The position numbers and the translations under genes are program-made. This document shows positions 22,808 to 24,215 of a stretch of DNA of 24,215 bases, piece after piece. The stretch is from Balneola sp. (GTDB lineage: Bacteria; Bacteroidota; Rhodothermia; Balneolales; Balneolaceae): NCBI GenBank assembly GCA_002730655.1, contig PCAT01000074.1:1-24215 (forward strand), in the 5' to 3' direction. The notes beneath the pieces are model-generated. The model had not been told where the DNA came from and ran no database searches. It was given only the letters and a program-made list of their open reading frames with translations. Numbering within the stretch: the first letter of the stretch is position 1; each line of letters starts with the position of its first letter.

Positions 22808-24215
22808 ATGAATTTTTTTTCGTCAATATATCTACGGAATTCATTTAAGCCTGTTGCTTTTCTTCTATTTGGGATAATAGGGTCTTCCTGTGGGACAGGT
22901 ATTACTGGAGATGTAATTGAAAACCAGCCGCCGAGTACCTTCATGACCGTTGCTGGAATAGACCGGGAGGATGCGTTCAGATTGTCAAGTCAAATAAGAA
23001 TATCATGGTGGGGCAATGATCCGGATGGCTACATTGTAGGCTTTGAATATGCAATCAATGATACGTCTGAAGGAGCTTGGTCATTCACAACGCGGACTGA
23101 TAGTACGTTCATTTTACCAATTACCGAAGGCCAAACGGTAGATGATGTCCTATTCAAAGTACGGGCAATAGATAACGACGGGGCAAAAGATCCCGTGGGC
23201 GCCAGTCTACAGTATCCAATCATAAATTCTAGTCCCTCAGCAATGTTCAAGCCGAATGAAACCCCTGCTGATACCATGTTTGGTATTGCCAGTTTTGGAT
23301 GGACTATAGACGATCCTGATGGGCTACTAAATGTCCGAAGTACCCAAATTGCATTTAATGATACCCTCAATGGGTGGGTTGAGATTCCTTTTAATACCAT
23401 AAATAATGGAGAGCTTTTTATTTCGGTTTCCGTTGATAATAAGACGGAGGGAATCAAAACAGGTCAGGTGTATCTTGGACGTTCTTATAGCAGTGCTGTT
23501 GATGGACTAGGAAATCCAATTTTAGTAGATGGAATTGAAGTTGGTGCTTTGAATACAGCCTATGTCAGGACTATTGATGCTGCAGGTGCAGTCAGTGAGC
23601 GTGATCAGATACAGTGGTTTGTGAAACAGCAGAAATCGAAGGTATTACTGCTAAATGATATAGGTAAAAATTCATCTATTGAAGAGATGAATTGGCATAT
23701 TAGCTATTTAAATGAATTGGGAATTGACCCGGATATCTGGCCAATAAATACTGGACAACCCTCGCTTGGAACCATTGAACTCTCAGATCAATTTCCTAAA
23801 GTGGTGGACCCAACATTAAAAAAGACCTTAGCTAAATGGGACTATATTTATTGGGTTTCTGACGATGTGGATAGAAATATCGTGCATGCCTTAGACATCA
23901 CGTCCGATTTTTTTGCAAGTGGTGGCAGTATGTTTGTTACTATTCCTATGAAGGAAGTGTCCCAAGAAGATGTGATATTCAATTTTTTACCAGTAGATTC
24001 TATTGGATATTTCCCGGCAGGTGGAATTGAAACCGGTTTTGTGATTAACGCTGGAACTGAAATAATTCCAGTAGATGATCCCGAAGCACCCATCTTAAAA
24101 TTTGAATCTCGGGTGGTAGGTTGGTATCCATTAAAAGCGGTATCAGGTTCCACCTTATTATATGAGTCGGATTATCGCACTACTACTTTGCTTGGATTCA
24201 TTACAGACTACACCA
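22808..24215 (+). CDS. Lipoprotein with fibronectin-like and GATase1-like regions, 3' end outside the window
   Basis: The frame from ATG 22808 stays open to the window edge, giving 469 residues so far. The signal peptide ends in the lipobox GSSC with Cys28, so it should be membrane-anchored. A fibronectin/Ig-like domain covers about 40-140 (PPSTFMTVAG, WWGNDPDGYIVGFEYAI). A similar repeat begins near 142 with WTIDDPDG. From residue 277 (SKVLLLNDIG ... WDYIYWVSDD ... FFASGGSMFVTI) the pattern matches a GATase1/ThuA-like alpha-beta fold with no evident catalytic residues. It lies after a strong terminator, so it probably has its own promoter, but it shares direction and surface location with the two secreted proteins before it. 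Role unknown; surface assembly or binding is possible. Confidence 0.8.
   Translation, partial: MNFFSSIYLRNSFKPVAFLLFGIIGSSCGTGITGDVIENQPPSTFMTVAGIDREDAFRLSSQIRISWWGNDPDGYIVGFEYAINDTSEGAWSFTTRTDSTFILPITEGQTVDDVLFKVRAIDNDGAKDPVGASLQYPIINSSPSAMFKPNETPADTMFGIASFGWTIDDPDGLLNVRSTQIAFNDTLNGWVEIPFNTINNGELFISVSVDNKTEGIKTGQVYLGRSYSSAVDGLGNPILVDGIEVGALNTAYVRTIDAAGAVSERDQIQWFVKQQKSKVLLLNDIGKNSSIEEMNWHISYLNELGIDPDIWPINTGQPSLGTIELSDQFPKVVDPTLKKTLAKWDYIYWVSDDVDRNIVHALDITSDFFASGGSMFVTIPMKEVSQEDVIFNFLPVDSIGYFPAGGIETGFVINAGTEIIPVDDPEAPILKFESRVVGWYPLKAVSGSTLLYESDYRTTTLLGFITDYT

Noticed and set aside
23029..23457. 142-codon minus frame
   Set aside because: Antisense to the open lipoprotein frame, which has a signal peptide and lipobox and runs through to the edge.
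23848..24153. 101-codon minus frame
   Set aside because: Antisense to the same lipoprotein gene.

Overview
The window looks like chromosomal core DNA from a Bacteroidota-type bacterium, most likely the Balneolota/Rhodothermota side. The evidence is a T9SS-type C-terminal sorting domain with the PNYPNPFNPST motif and ..MMLIK end, a second protein ending in a similar domain (YPNPYR ... LVIIK), several secreted or lipid-anchored proteins, no clear Shine-Dalgarno sequences, and a TTG-N20-TATCTTTT promoter before the tRNA, which matches the -33/-7 pattern known for Bacteroidota. Base composition is AT-rich throughout. I see no insertion sequence, prophage, CRISPR array or integrase.

Layout. (1) 1-436: the 3' tail of an unseen + strand gene with its terminator, then a self-contained tRNA-Pro(GGG) unit on the minus strand with its own promoter and terminator. 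(2) 529-2810: a GAF + PP2C/SpoIIE phosphatase and methylmalonyl-CoA epimerase, both minus. Between them lies an AT-rich spacer with a possible 44-codon membrane peptide gene. (3) 2981-8394: a cyclophilin-type lipoprotein isomerase (+), a PolX polymerase/PHP protein (-) and a large secreted M14 peptidase (+). (4) 8443-12142: a compact minus-strand cluster whose transcription order is pseudopilin-like membrane protein, DUF3822-like protein, rsmD, coaD, aspartate aminotransferase. Two junctions overlap (1 nt and 4 nt), one gap is 16 nt, and one is 95 nt. (5) 12220-17189, all +: MATE transporter, a small orphan protein, a five-repeat DUF349 protein and a metallo-beta-lactamase-fold hydrolase. (6) 17304-24215, all +: a cell-surface locus with two T9SS-type secreted proteins 11 nt apart, a strong terminator, then a lipoprotein that runs off the window edge.

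How it fits together. Most genes are housekeeping: coenzyme A synthesis, rRNA methylation, amino acid metabolism, propionyl-CoA metabolism, DNA repair, protein folding and peptide degradation. The less described parts are the pseudopilin-like gene heading the rsmD/coaD cluster, the surface locus at 17304-24215, and a GATase1-like module seen in both the M14 peptidase and the lipoprotein. I do not see a convincing new defence or mobile system. These three, the small membrane ORF and the frameshifted tail at the left edge are the points I would look at again.

Several starts are not ATG or are ambiguous. For polX, the pseudopilin-like gene and the MBL hydrolase I moved the start to the first ATG. 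The 712-residue secreted protein has no ATG at all before its signal peptide.
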